Of a stretch of DNA of 64,000 bases, positions 20,568 to 29,448 are shown one piece after another. Origin of the DNA: DATHTC01 sp963746805 (GTDB lineage Bacteria > Actinomycetota > Thermoleophilia > Gaiellales > Gaiellaceae); the NCBI GenBank assembly GCA_963746805.1, contig CAVVCQ010000001.1:558001-622000 (forward strand), in the 5' to 3' direction. Positions within the stretch are counted from its first letter, which is position 1. Each line of letters opens with the position of its first letter. The translations under genes were made by a program, and so were the position numbers. The notes under the pieces were generated by a model. The model worked only from the letters and a program-made list of their open reading frames with translations. It made no database searches and was not told where the DNA came from.

Positions 20568-22324
20568 CAGATCGCCCCTGCCGGGATCCATCCCTCGACG
20601 CCGTCGTGGGGCCCGCCCACGACCTTGACGCGGACCTCCTCGGAGCCGCCGAGGGGCGTCCTGCGCTCGAGCACACGGAGCGTTTGGCCGGTCGACAGCG
20701 TGATCGTCGCGGTCGCCGTCCGCAGCGGCGTGTCCGGCCCCTTCGTGCTGACGTCGAGCTGAAACTCGGGCTTGACGACGAGCGACGTCGCGCGGGTTCC
20801 GTGCGTGTCGGTGGCGAGGTGCTCTTCGTGGAAGGTCTGCTTCTTCGACGGCGGCCCGTACATGTAGAAGATCCAGTCCTCGAGGCCCCAGTTGGCCGCG
20901 GACTCGAGCGTCATGTAGTCGTGGCCGCTGTCGAGCACGGGGGCCGCGTAGTGGAAGTTCCAGGTGTCCTCGGGGGCCGCCCGCAAGGCGAAGCCCGGCA
21001 TGCGGACCTCGGTGCCGATCGTGATCCCCTCGCCGACACGAGGTCGTGCGAAGCGGTTGATGCCGTGGCGGCGGTCGAACTCGTCGCGCTCGCCCTCCGA
21101 CATCGAGGCGTAGCGCTGGATGCCCTCCTCGGGCGTGGCGCCGCCGAGCTCGCGCTGGTACAGCTCGGCCGAGAAATCCTCGGGCGTCGACGGCGGGCCC
21201 TTGTGGTAGGTCTGCGGCGAGCTGTACTGCTCGCCTGCCGCCACCGGGTCGGTCTTGGCGAGGCGGCGTCCGAGCTTCGCGCCGCCGATTGCGCCGGCGA
21301 TCGCGCCGCCGACGAGGCCGATCACCCCGAGGACGACTCCGAGTGGTCCCGGGAGCTTGAACAGGAGGCTTCCGAGCCCACCGCCGACCAGCCCGCCGAG
21401 GATGCCGAGGGCGACCGCGCCGCCGGTGCCGGTCGACCCTGGCTGCTTCTCACGGCGGAAGACGGCCACGTCCCTTGCGCCGATCGGCCCGCTGCCGATG
21501 ATCTGTCGGCACGCGCGCCCGCAGTCCGCGATGAGGCTGAACGTGCCTCCGCTCGGGCTGAACGGCTCGATCTCCTGCAGCGTCGACGCCGCGCCGCCCT
21601 CGGGCGCCGACCCGGAGATCGAGTCGCCGCCGGCCTTCTCGCGGAGGCGGGCGTGGGAGCCCTGGGCGTCGAGGACGCTGTTCGACGTTGCGATCAGGGC
21701 AGGTGTGGTCCAGGCCCGCTTGTTCCGTTTGGGGCCCCAGCCCCTATCGGTGACGGCCAGCTGGCCGTCGTCCGAGACGCGCATGTCCTTGCCGCCCGGG
21801 TGCACCCAGCCGCGCGAGGAGCCGCTCGACTGCTCGGTCTTCGAGTACGCGGCAAAACGCTGGATCGGGGCGGGCGCGGGGCTGCGCCGCTGCTGGACGA
21901 CGTGCGCGAGCTCGTGCGCGAGGAGGTGCCGGCCGGCGGGTGACCTCGGGTCGTAGCGGCCGTGGGCGAAGACGAGCTCGCGGCCGCTCGTGTACGCGTG
22001 CGCGGCGACCGACGCGGCCGAGCGTCCCGCCGCGCCGTCGGTGTGGACGCGCACGTCGGCGAAGCTCCGGCCGAAGCCGGCCTCCATGAACCGGCGGGTC
22101 CGTGTGTCGAGCGAGCGGCCGCCGGTACCGAGGGCGCGCCCGTCGGCCGAGTCGCCGGGCGGCGCGGGAGGCACGGCGCTGAACGACCAGCCCGCGACGC
22201 TGCCGCCGGCGGCCACGACCTCGGCGGCGAGGTCGGCCTCGCGCTCGTGCGGGCTCACGGCGGGCGCGACGGCGCGCGGGGCGGGGGTCGCGACGGCGGC
22301 CTGCGGGACGGGCGCCCGGGTCAT
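20567..22324 (-). CDS. eCIS cargo A: DUF4157 with glycine zipper and possible Cys-His C-terminal enzyme
   Basis: An intact 585-residue protein. ATG 22324 overlaps the preceding stop. Residues about 70-150 are DUF4157 (FGRSFADVRVHTDGAAGRSA, AHELAHVVQQR with HELAH at 137-141). Residues 301-350 form a glycine-zipper hydrophobic stretch (LGILGGLVGGGLGSLLFKL). The C-terminal part has SLIADCGRACRQIIG (Cys268, Cys272), NFHYAAPVLDSGHDYMTLES (His458) and IFYMYGPPSKKQTFHEEH. The order Cys, His, then acidic or Asn residue recalls papain-like or deamidase folds, but this is inference. It ends in a beta domain. A Pro-Ala-rich first 60 residues may serve as a packing signal. Confidence 0.8.
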   Translation of the reverse strand: MTRAPVPQAAVATPAPRAVAPAVSPHEREADLAAEVVAAGGSVAGWSFSAVPPAPPGDSADGRALGTGGRSLDTRTRRFMEAGFGRSFADVRVHTDGAAGRSAASVAAHAYTSGRELVFAHGRYDPRSPAGRHLLAHELAHVVQQRRSPAPAPIQRFAAYSKTEQSSGSSRGWVHPGGKDMRVSDDGQLAVTDRGWGPKRNKRAWTTPALIATSNSVLDAQGSHARLREKAGGDSISGSAPEGGAASTLQEIEPFSPSGGTFSLIADCGRACRQIIGSGPIGARDVAVFRREKQPGSTGTGGAVALGILGGLVGGGLGSLLFKLPGPLGVVLGVIGLVGGAIAGAIGGAKLGRRLAKTDPVAAGEQYSSPQTYHKGPPSTPEDFSAELYQRELGGATPEEGIQRYASMSEGERDEFDRRHGINRFARPRVGEGITIGTEVRMPGFALRAAPEDTWNFHYAAPVLDSGHDYMTLESAANWGLEDWIFYMYGPPSKKQTFHEEHLATDTHGTRATSLVVKPEFQLDVSTKGPDTPLRTATATITLSTGQTLRVLERRTPLGGSEEVRVKVVGGPHDGVEGWIPAGAI

Positions 22325-22596
22325 CGTCCCGTCTCCCAGACCGTGTCGACGACCGACCCGGCGACGGCACGGCCGAGGCCGTGAGGGGAGCCCGCCGGGG
22401 CGGCCACCCACGCTGGCCGCCCGAACGCCTCCTCACGCCCGCGTGGGGCTGCGTCGGCGGCCCGCTCCTCGCCGAGCGACGCGAGCTCCTGACCGAGCGC
22501 AGCCGCGACCGCAGGAGCGTCCGCGCGGTCGACGCCGTGAAGCGCCAGCTCGTCGATCACGAGCTCGACGCGACGCCGTGGCGTGCCGTCGCTCAT
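22321..22596 (-). CDS. Small eCIS operon protein of unknown function
   Basis: A 91-residue protein, ATG 22596, overlapping the ATPase stop and the cargo A start (ATGA both sides). The N-terminal half reads VELVIDELALHGVDRADAPA and VAAALGQELASLG: one strand and two helices, a pattern often seen in small proteins encoded between eCIS ATPase and cargo genes. The second half is Ala/Pro-rich and probably flexible. A role in bringing the ATPase and cargo together is only inferred from position. The frame is clean. Confidence 0.7.
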   Translation of the reverse strand: MSDGTPRRRVELVIDELALHGVDRADAPAVAAALGQELASLGEERAADAAPRGREEAFGRPAWVAAPAGSPHGLGRAVAGSVVDTVWETGR

Positions 22597-24526
22597 GTCA
22601 GTCCCGCCGCCCTCCAGTCGGGCGGCGGCCGCTCGGCCTTCGCGTACTCGAGCCGCGCCGCGCGCAGCACGTGCTCCGGCGTGACCGGCACCGCCGTCGC
22701 CGCGGCGGCGAACGCCGCGGACAGGGCGATCGAGCGGATCGACCCGCCCGAGACGACGAGCTGCGCGAGCGCGTCCGGGTCGAGGTCGCGCCGCGGGATC
22801 GCCGCGGGGAACGCGCGGCGCCAGATCGCGCGCACGCTCGGCCACGTCGGGGAACGGGAACTGCACGACGAAGCGCAGGCGCCGCAGGAACGCGCGGTCG
22901 ACGTTCGAGCGCAGGTTCGTCGTCAGGATCGCGAGCCCGCGGTACGACTCCATCCGCTGCAGCAGGTAGGCGACCTCGAGGTTGGCGTAGCGGTCGTGGC
23001 CGTCCTTGACCTCGCCGCGCTTGCCGAACAGCGCGTCGGCCTCGTCGAAGAGCAGCACGGCGCCGCTGGCCTCGGCCGCGTCGAACAGGCGACGGAGGTT
23101 CTTCTCGGTCTCGCCGATGTACTTGCTCACCGTCGCCGGCGAGGTCGATGCGGTAGAGGTCGAGCCCGAGCTCGTCCGCGATGCACCTCGGCCGCCAGCG
23201 TCTTGCCGGTGCCGCTCTCGCCGGCGAACAGCGCGGTGACGCCGAGCCCGCGCGGGCCGCGCTCGGCGAAGCCCCAGTCGCTCGTAGACCCGGGTGCGGT
23301 GCCGGACGTGGCTGGCGATCTCGTGCAGGAGCTCGAGGTGGCCCTCCGGCAGGACGAGGTCGTCCCAGCGGCGCGACCGGCTCGATGCGCTCGGCGAGCC
23401 CGTCGAGCGGCACGCGCGTGCGCGCTCGCGGCAGAGCCGTGGCAGCGCGGCCCCGCCGTCGTCATCTGGCGCCGCCGCGAGCTCGCGCGCGATCGCGTCG
23501 ACCGCGGCAGCGCTGAGGCGGAAGTGCTGCGCGACCTCGTCCACCGGGCCTGCGAGCGCCCGCGCGACCGGCTCGCCGAGCGATGCCGCCCACAGCGCCC
23601 TCGCCTCGGCCGGCTCGGGCAGCGCCACCGCGCGGCGAAGCGCGACGCGGCCGCGTGGCAGGGTCGCGCCCTCGCCGGCCACGACGACGACCGGCGCCTC
23701 GAGCTCGTCGAGGAGCGCCGCGGCGCCGGCGTCGAGGTCGTCGGCGGCCTCGAGCACCGGGAGTCCGGCGCAGCAGCAGCGCTTCGCGGTCGATGAGGCG
23801 CGCAACGGCGGCGAGGTCGGGGCCCGGGGCCGGCAGCGCGCTCGCGGCGCACGAGGAGCGCCGCGCCGCCGAGCGCGCGCGCCAGCGCCCGCGCGACGCC
23901 GAGGCGCGCGTCGGCGTCCTCGCCCTCGATCCGCCACGGCGACGTCCGCGCCGGCCGCGGCGATCGTGCGCGCCAGCTCGTCGGCGAGCCGCTGCCTGCG
24001 AGGGCGAGAGCAGGGCCGGGCGCTCGTCGACGCGGAGCACGCCGTCCAGCCGCTCGTCGGAGCGCCGGCAGGCCGGTCAGGTAGTGCAGGATCCGCTCGT
24101 CGATCCGCAGCGGCCGCGACGCGAGCGTCGGGCCGGCGCCGGTCTCGAGCAGCCGCCATCGGCGCAGCGGCGACCGCGGCGCGAGCGCGTCCCAGTGCGG
24201 CGCCGGGCAGGGCCGCGAGCGCGAGCCCGAACGTCGGCCGCGGGTCGGCGTGGCGCTTCAGGTCGGCGACGAGCAACGCGGTCTCGCCGTCGAGCTCGAC
24301 CGCGGCCGCCAGCAGCAGCACGCAGCGCTCGAACGCCGACAGCCCGAGCAGGCGAGCGAGCCGGTCGAGCGCCGGCTCGGACGCGGACGGGCTCCGGCGG
24401 CGCCGGCGGCGGGTCGCCGTCCCGGAACGCGACGAGCAGTGCCCGCATGTGCTCGAGCTCGGCGACGAGCGCCGGCTGCTCGCGCTCTGCCGCGCTCGGC
24501 GCCCGGTCGGCGAGCGCCGCCGTCAT
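22593..24526 (-). CDS. eCIS AAA+ ATPase (frameshifted)
   Basis: ATG 24526 overlaps the DUF4255 stop. The C-terminal AAA module is clear: Walker A FAGESGTGKTLAAEV, Walker B VLLFDEADALFGKR, sensor-1 region LAILTTNLRSNVD and an arginine-finger-like RAFLRRLRFVVQFPFPD. A winged-helix end reads DWRAAGLT. The about 400-residue N-terminal part is alanine-rich and resembles the degenerate first ATPase half seen in eCIS ATPases (Afp15-like). Rejoined length is about 640 residues. Breaks lie near 24380, 24190, 24060, 23990, 23930, 23840, 23770, 23370, 23280, 23180, 23140 and 22830. Afp15-like ATPases are needed for particle assembly or cargo loading. Confidence 0.8.
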
Positions 24527-25812
24527 GCGGGCACCGTCACGGACTGGGACGGATCGAACGCCGGCGGCTCGGCGTCGCGGTCGAGGAGCAGGCTCTCGAC
24601 CCCGTCGACCGTGAGCCGGACCCACTGGTCGCCCTCCGGCACGTCCCCGAGCTCGAACGTCAGCGTCGAGGTCGCCGTCGGATGCGCCTCGACCGGCGCC
24701 GAGACGCCGCCGAGGGTGAGCGTCGCGTCCTGCGCCGGGCGCAGCTCCGGGACGACGTCGAGCGTCACCGTCACGTTTCGCGTGCTCGCGTCGCGCGCGA
24801 GCACTGCGCCGCCGAGCTGCGGCTCGGGCGCGAGCAGCATCGCGGCCACGTTCGTCGTGCGCGGGTCCGTCTCGTCGGGGCGGACGAGCGAGACGCTCAC
24901 GAGGTAGATGCCTGCGGGCCAGTCCTCCGGCGCAGTGCCGCCGGTGGGGAGCGTGAGGTCGATCCCGGTGGTGTCGGAGTTCGTTCCCACCGTGATCTCG
25001 TTCGGCGTGTCGAGGAGCCGGTGCGCGAAGCGCGCGATCGACCGACGAGCCCGTCGAGGTGGTGGCCTGCGAGCCGGACGTCCTCGCCCAGGCGCGCGGC
25101 GGGCTGGGAATGGTCGGGCTCGACGCGCACGATCGTCGGGTACGGCGGCAGCAGGCTGGGCTCGACGACGATCCCGCCGCGGTCGAGCGACCGGCAGCGG
25201 CGTCCGCGCCGGCTTGCGCGCCTCGATCAGCACGACGGAGACGACGTAGCGCGGCCGTCGGCCGGTAGTGCGCCTGGATCGCCGACCACAGCCGCGACAT
25301 CTCCTCGGTGTCCATCGGCTCGCGCGTGATCGTCACCGCCTCGAGCTGGTCGGCGAGGTCGGAGACGGTCAGCGCCTGGAACGCCGGCGGCAGGATCGAC
25401 GGGCCCGAGCGGGCTCGGGTCGAGCGCGCGGCGGATGGCGGCGCGGTCGAGCACCGGCCGCTCGTGCAGCAGGTGCATCGCGTAGCCGAGCAGGATCTCG
25501 GCCTGGAAGTCGGCGCTGCCGTACGCGGTCAGCAGGTAGTGGAGGTTCGAGCGCGAGCGGCGGGTGGGCGAGTCGCGGTGCCGTTGCCGTCGAAGCTCGG
25601 CAGGCCCATCTCGGCCCAGCCCTGGTTGCGGCTCGTCCGGTACAGGAAGAGGTTGAGCGACGGGGTCGCCTCGGCGTCCTCGAGCTTGATCGGTCGGGCG
25701 CGACCGCGGTGACGTTCACCGGGCCGAGGGGCGCGCCGACGTCGACGAGGCCGTTGTCGAGCAGGTTGCGCAGCACCGCGCTCACCGCTCCGATCGCGAG
25801 CGGGCTGCTCAT
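24523..25812 (-). CDS. DUF4255 (Pvc16/cap-like) protein with C-terminal Ig-like domain (frameshifted)
   Basis: ATG 25812 overlaps the upstream stop. The N-terminal about 190 residues are DUF4255: SPLAIGAVSAVLRNLLDNGL, PSLNLFLYRTSRNQGWAEMG, QAEILLGYAMHLLHERPVLD and EAVTITREPMDTEEMSRLWS. DUF4255 forms the terminal cap that ends tube and sheath growth in eCIS. The remaining about 220 residues have Ig/bacterial-surface-like strands (GIDLTLPTGGTAPEDWPAGI, TLTFELGDVPEGDQW) and are clean in frame. Breaks lie near 25690, 25570, 25400, 25255, 25190 and 25045. Confidence 0.8.
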
Positions 25813-26469
25813 CGCCGCTCCCGCTCGCCGCGCAGGTAGTCCGCGAGCGACGGTCCGCGCGGCGGGACGCTGCTCGGGCTCGCGTCGCGGCCGCGACGGC
25901 TCCTCGAGGCTCGCACGCACCTCGAGCCGGCCGATGTGGACGCGCACGGCGCTGGAGCTCCTCCGGCTCGGCGTCCGCCGGGGCGCGGCACGGCCGCCGT
26001 CGGCCGCCGGCAGCGAGCGTCGGCAGGACCGGCGAGGCAGGGACCGCGACCAGCGGTGACGTGCGGCGGCGCGGACTCCTGCTCGGGCTCGGCGGCCGGG
26101 AGCCGGCGCGGGCGACGGCTCGACCCGCGGGTACGCGCGGTCGCCGGCCTCGGGTGTGCGGACGTCGCTCCGGCGCCGCCGCCGTGGGCCGGGCCGTCGA
26201 CCCGCGGCGCCGCCGCGGAGGGCGGCGGGACGGCGTCGGCGTCTCCGTGCCGGGCCGTCGGCGACGCCGCCCGCGCGGTCGGGCGGGACGGCCGCGGGCA
26301 GGACGGGTCGCCGCCGCCTCGCGACCCGACCGCGCGACCGCCTCCTCGTCGACGACCTCGAGCGCGGCCGCGGGGTCGTCGGACTCGAAGAGTCGCCCGC
26401 AGGCGCGGCTGCGCGACGACGGCATCGCCGACGAGCTCGCGCGGCCATGCGGCTGACGAAGTCGCTCAC
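25809..26469 (-). CDS. Proline/alanine-rich eCIS linker protein (frameshifted)
   Basis: GTG 26469 overlaps the previous stop and the end overlaps DUF4255 by ATGA. It begins SDFVSRMAARA, passes through a long low-complexity Pro/Ala/Arg-rich stretch, and ends with VRVHIGRLEVRASLEEP and PSLADYLRGERERR. The I-G-R-x-E-V-R-A motif followed by DYL is a pattern I know from short proteins before DUF4255 in other eCIS loci. Function is unknown. Because the middle is so biased in composition, the correct frame through 25900-26350 cannot be assigned by eye. Confidence 0.55.
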
Positions 26470-27226
26470 GCGCGTCCCTCCAGCGCCAGCTCGAGGTAGG
26501 CGGCGCGCCGGCGCTCGTCGAGGGCGAGCACCTCGGCCTCGCGTCCAGCCGTAGGCCCGCGCCAGCACGTCGACCTCGCGCAGGAGTCGCGCGGCGTGCG
26601 CGCGCAGCTCCGCCCAGACGAAGCCGGCGACGTCGACGTCCGCCGACGAACTCGGCCCCGCACGCGGGGCAGCGCGAGCGTCGACGAGGACCTCGGCCAG
26701 CGGGTCGGCCGTCGGCCATCGCGCGCGCAAGCGACGCCCGCGCGGCAGCGGCGGCAGCGCGCGTCGCGTCGAGCTCGCCGTCGGGCCCCGTCGCGGACGT
26801 GACGCAGCGCTCCAGCAGCGCGCGCTCGGCCCCGGCCGCGTCGCCGGCGCGCCGCCGCGGCCGCGAGGTCGCGGCTGTCGGGCGGCCGCCACACGACGAC
26901 GAGCCCGTCGACCTCGACCGGGGCCGGCGCGGCCGCGTCGCGCACCGTCGCGAGCGAGCGCCTCCGACGTCGACCGCGAACTCGACCTGCTCGCCGCAGC
27001 CGGGGCAGCGCGGCGGTCGCCTCGAGCGCGCCGCCGCCGAGCGCCGCGTGGAGCGCCAGCAGCCGCGCGTCGCGCCGCCCGACCGGCAGCGCCGCCAGCT
27101 CCTCGGCGCCGACCGTGTCCGCCGGCCGCCGCGGCGAGCGCGAGCGCGCGCTCGACCGGCCGCCGCCGCTCCGCGGCCTGCCCAGAGGTCGAGCAGCCGC
27201 CGCCGCGGAGAGTCCGGCACGGGCAT
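26466..27226 (-). CDS. T4-type baseplate hub chaperone-like protein with two zinc ribbons (frameshifted)
   Basis: ATG 27226 is the first good start after the tube stop. Rejoined it reads MPVPDSPRRRLLDLW, GAEELAALPVGRRDARLLAL, a first CxxC pair in CPGCGEQVEFAVDVG, PVEVDGLVVVWRPPDSRDL, a second CxxC in CPACGAEF, and AELRAHAARLLREVDVLARA to YLELALEGRA. This is the T4-baseplate-chaperone-like family that follows sheath and tube in eCIS operons. About 250 residues. Breaks lie near 27190, 27125, 27012, 26960, 26855, 26712, 26685, 26645 and 26545. Confidence 0.7.
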
Positions 27227-27237
27227 CCGCGTCGCCC

Positions 27238-27762
27238 TTACGGCTCGGAGAACTGCGGCTCGGCTGGGCTCGGCGACGTCGTAGTCGCGCTCCCAGCCCT
27301 CGTGCTCGAGCTTGAGCGTCTGGATCGCGACGGCGTTGGCGTTGGCGTCGAGGTCGGGCAGCGCCTGGTACTCCGAGACCCACGCCCGGTAGACCTTGTA
27401 GGCGAGCACGAGCTGCCCGGCCTCGTTGTAGAGCTCGATGATGCACGTCCTTGCGGAAGTCCTTGAGCGACACCTCCGCGCCGAGGCCCGAGCCGAAGTT
27501 CCAGACCTTGTTGGCCCACGCCTCGAACTCGGTGTCGTGGGTGACGCCGCGCTCGAGCGTGATCGGCTCGTACTTCGTGCGGCCCGGCGACTTGCGGCTG
27601 GTCGACGGGTCGCCGCCCTCGCGGTGCTCGACCACCTCGGTCGTCCGCTTGAGCGCGCCGACCTTGCTCACGCCCGCGACGTAGCGGCCGTCCCACTTCA
27701 CCCGGAACTTGAAGTTCTTGTACGGGTCGAAGCGCTGAGCGTTGACGCGTGAACTGGGCCAT
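27238..27762 (-). CDS. Contractile injection system inner tube protein (gp19-like, frameshifted)
   Basis: ATG 27762 overlaps the sheath stop (TGATG). The N-terminus as written is MAQFTRQRS; removing one C before GTC gives MAQFTVNAQRFDPYKNFKFR, the canonical tube start. It continues WDGRYVAGVSKVGALKRTTE, EPITLERGVTHDTEFEAW and, after a second break near 27445, CIIELYNEAGQLVLAYKVYR. It ends PQFSEP. About 175 residues. This protein stacks as hexamers to make the inner tube that holds cargo. Only one tube gene is visible; some eCIS have two or three. Confidence 0.9.
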   Translation of the reverse strand: MAQFTRQRSALRPVQELQVPGEVGRPLRRGREQGRRAQADDRGGRAPRGRRPVDQPQVAGPHEVRADHARARRHPRHRVRGVGQQGLELRLGPRRGGVAQGLPQGRASSSSTTRPGSSCSPTRSTGRGSRSTRRCPTSTPTPTPSRSRRSSSSTRAGSATTTSPSPAEPQFSEP

Positions 27763-29354
27763 CACGCACCCCCTGCCTGGCCGGCCATCTGCTGGAGCCG
27801 GATCACGACGAACTCGGCCGGCTTCAGCGGCGCGAAGCCGACGGCGATGTTGACGATGCCGAGGTTGACGTCGTCCTGCGTCGTCGTCTCGCGCGTCGCA
27901 CTTCACGAAGTACGCCTCGCGCGGCGTCGTGCCCTGCGAACGCGCCCTGGCGGAACAGGTTGTTCATGAACGCGCCGACGTTGAGCCGGATCTGCGCCCA
28001 GAGCGGCTCGTCGTTCGGCTCGAAGACGACCCACTGCGTGCCGCGGTAGAGGATCTCCTCGAGGAAGAGCGCCGTGCGCCGCACCGGGACGTACTTCCAC
28101 TCCGAGGCGAGCCGGTCGTTGCCCTGCAGCGTCCGGGCGCCCCAGACGACGCGGCCCGCGGCGGGCAGCGTCGCGCAGGCAGTTGACGCCGAGCGGGTTG
28201 AGCTGGCCGATCTCGCCGTCGGTCAGCGGCACGCTGAGCGCCGGCACGCCGACGAGCGTCGCGTCGAGCCCGGCCGGCGCCTTCCAGACGCCCCGCGTGC
28301 GCGTCGGTGCGGGCGATAGATCCCGGCGATCGCGCCCGACGGGGCGAAGTCGTCGATCTGGTCGGGGAAGAGCGGGTTCGGCCTGGCGGATGCGCGGGAA
28401 GTAGAGCGCCGCGTTCTTGCTCGTCGTGCCGACCGTCCCGACGTTGTCGCGTGCGTCCTCGACGGCGTCCCAGTCCGAGCGAGGGTCGACGATCAGCATC
28501 GCCCTGCGCCGCTCGCAGTAGACGGCGGCGTCGCCCACCAGCGACGCGTCCACGTCTCCGGCGTCGTACGGCGGGATGACGAGGAGGTTGAAGATGTCCG
28601 CCTTCTCGAGCGCGAAGAGGCCCTCCTTCGCTGCCTCCAGCCCCGTGCCGGTGAACGTCGCCTCCTCGAGCGCGTCGCCGTCCGAGCCGTCGGTGTCGAC
28701 CGGCGAGGACAGCGTGTCGTCGGCCCAGATGTCCTCGCCCGGGTCCGGGTCGTCGTCCGAGGAGGTCGGGTAGGCGGGGGTGCCGTCCGTAACCACGAGC
28801 CGCGACTGGTTCGCGAGCAGCGTGTCGATCCTGCGCGGGCTGTCGACGACGGTGACGTTGCGGTACTCCTCCGTCGCGCCGGTCGCGGTGTCGCGGACGA
28901 TGAGGTTGAAGAGGTCGCTCGTCGCGATCCCCGGGAACTCGGACGCCCACTGGGCCGCGAGGTCGGGCGAGACGTCGCCCGCGTCGGTCTCGACCCGCGC
29001 GCGCAGGGCGTTGCCCCACGATCCGGGCGAGGCGGCGCGGAGGGCGAGGCCGTTGGCGTCGATCGTCGCCTCGGCGGGGTCGGCGCCGGCGTTGTACAGG
29101 CGCACCACGATCGCCTGGCTGCCGCCGTTCTGGAAGAAGTCGCGCACGGCGAACGGGAGCGAGCTGAGGCGCGTGAGGCCGCCGAAGGAACGCTCGAAGT
29201 CGCCGAAGCTCGTCAGGAACACCGGGTCGTTGACCGGCCCGCGCGCCGCGCGGCCGACGAACGCCGCGATCGACGTGGCGACGCCGGTGATCGTGCGGAC
29301 GCCGCTCGGGACCTCTTCGATGTATACGCCTGGGTAGGTCAGCTGTGCTGGCAC
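27762..29354 (-). CDS. eCIS contractile sheath protein (frameshifted in its second half)
   Basis: GTG 29354 is preceded by AAGGAGG. The N-terminus reads PAQLTYPGVYIEEVPSGVRT and TGVATSIAAFVGRAARGPVN, the standard eCIS/phage sheath start. It is unbroken to about 28390 and includes an acidic insertion (PTSSDDDPDPGEDIWADD). The C-terminal domain is recovered across breaks near 28380, 28310, 28165, 27930 and 27895: RRTALFLEEILYRGTQWVVF, EPNDEPLWAQIRLNVGAFMN, then LGIVNIAVGFAPLKPAEFVV. About 525 residues. It polymerises around the tube and contracts on firing. Confidence 0.9.
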
Positions 29355-29406
29355 GGAGCCTCCTTGCGGTGGGCGGAACGGCGTCGCGTGCGACGAGGTC
29401 GTCCAG

Positions 29407-29448
29407 CGTCACGCATGCCCGTCACGCGTCCGTCACGGACGCGTCACC
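29407..29448 (-). promoter_or_regulatory. Four heptamer direct repeats, candidate SARP operator for the eCIS operon
   Basis: On the minus strand the heptamers GGTGACG, CGTGACG, CGTGACG and CGTGACG begin at fwd positions 29448, 29437, 29426 and 29413. The first three are spaced exactly 11 bp (7 bp plus a 4-bp spacer), the fourth 13 bp. Known SARP regulators bind heptamer direct repeats at 11-bp intervals just upstream of the -10 region. The last repeat ends about 52 bp before the sheath start codon. The block overlaps the 3' end of the short upstream gene. Confidence 0.65.

Noticed and set aside
4568..29354. Prophage remnant instead of an injection system
   Set aside because: No capsid, portal, terminase, integrase or lysis genes; DUF4157, DUF4255 and the AAA+ ATPase are eCIS markers, not phage genes.
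5114..29354. Programmed frameshifting as the cause of the frame breaks
   Set aside because: No consistent slippery heptamer or downstream structure; too many sites per gene and in genes where none is known.
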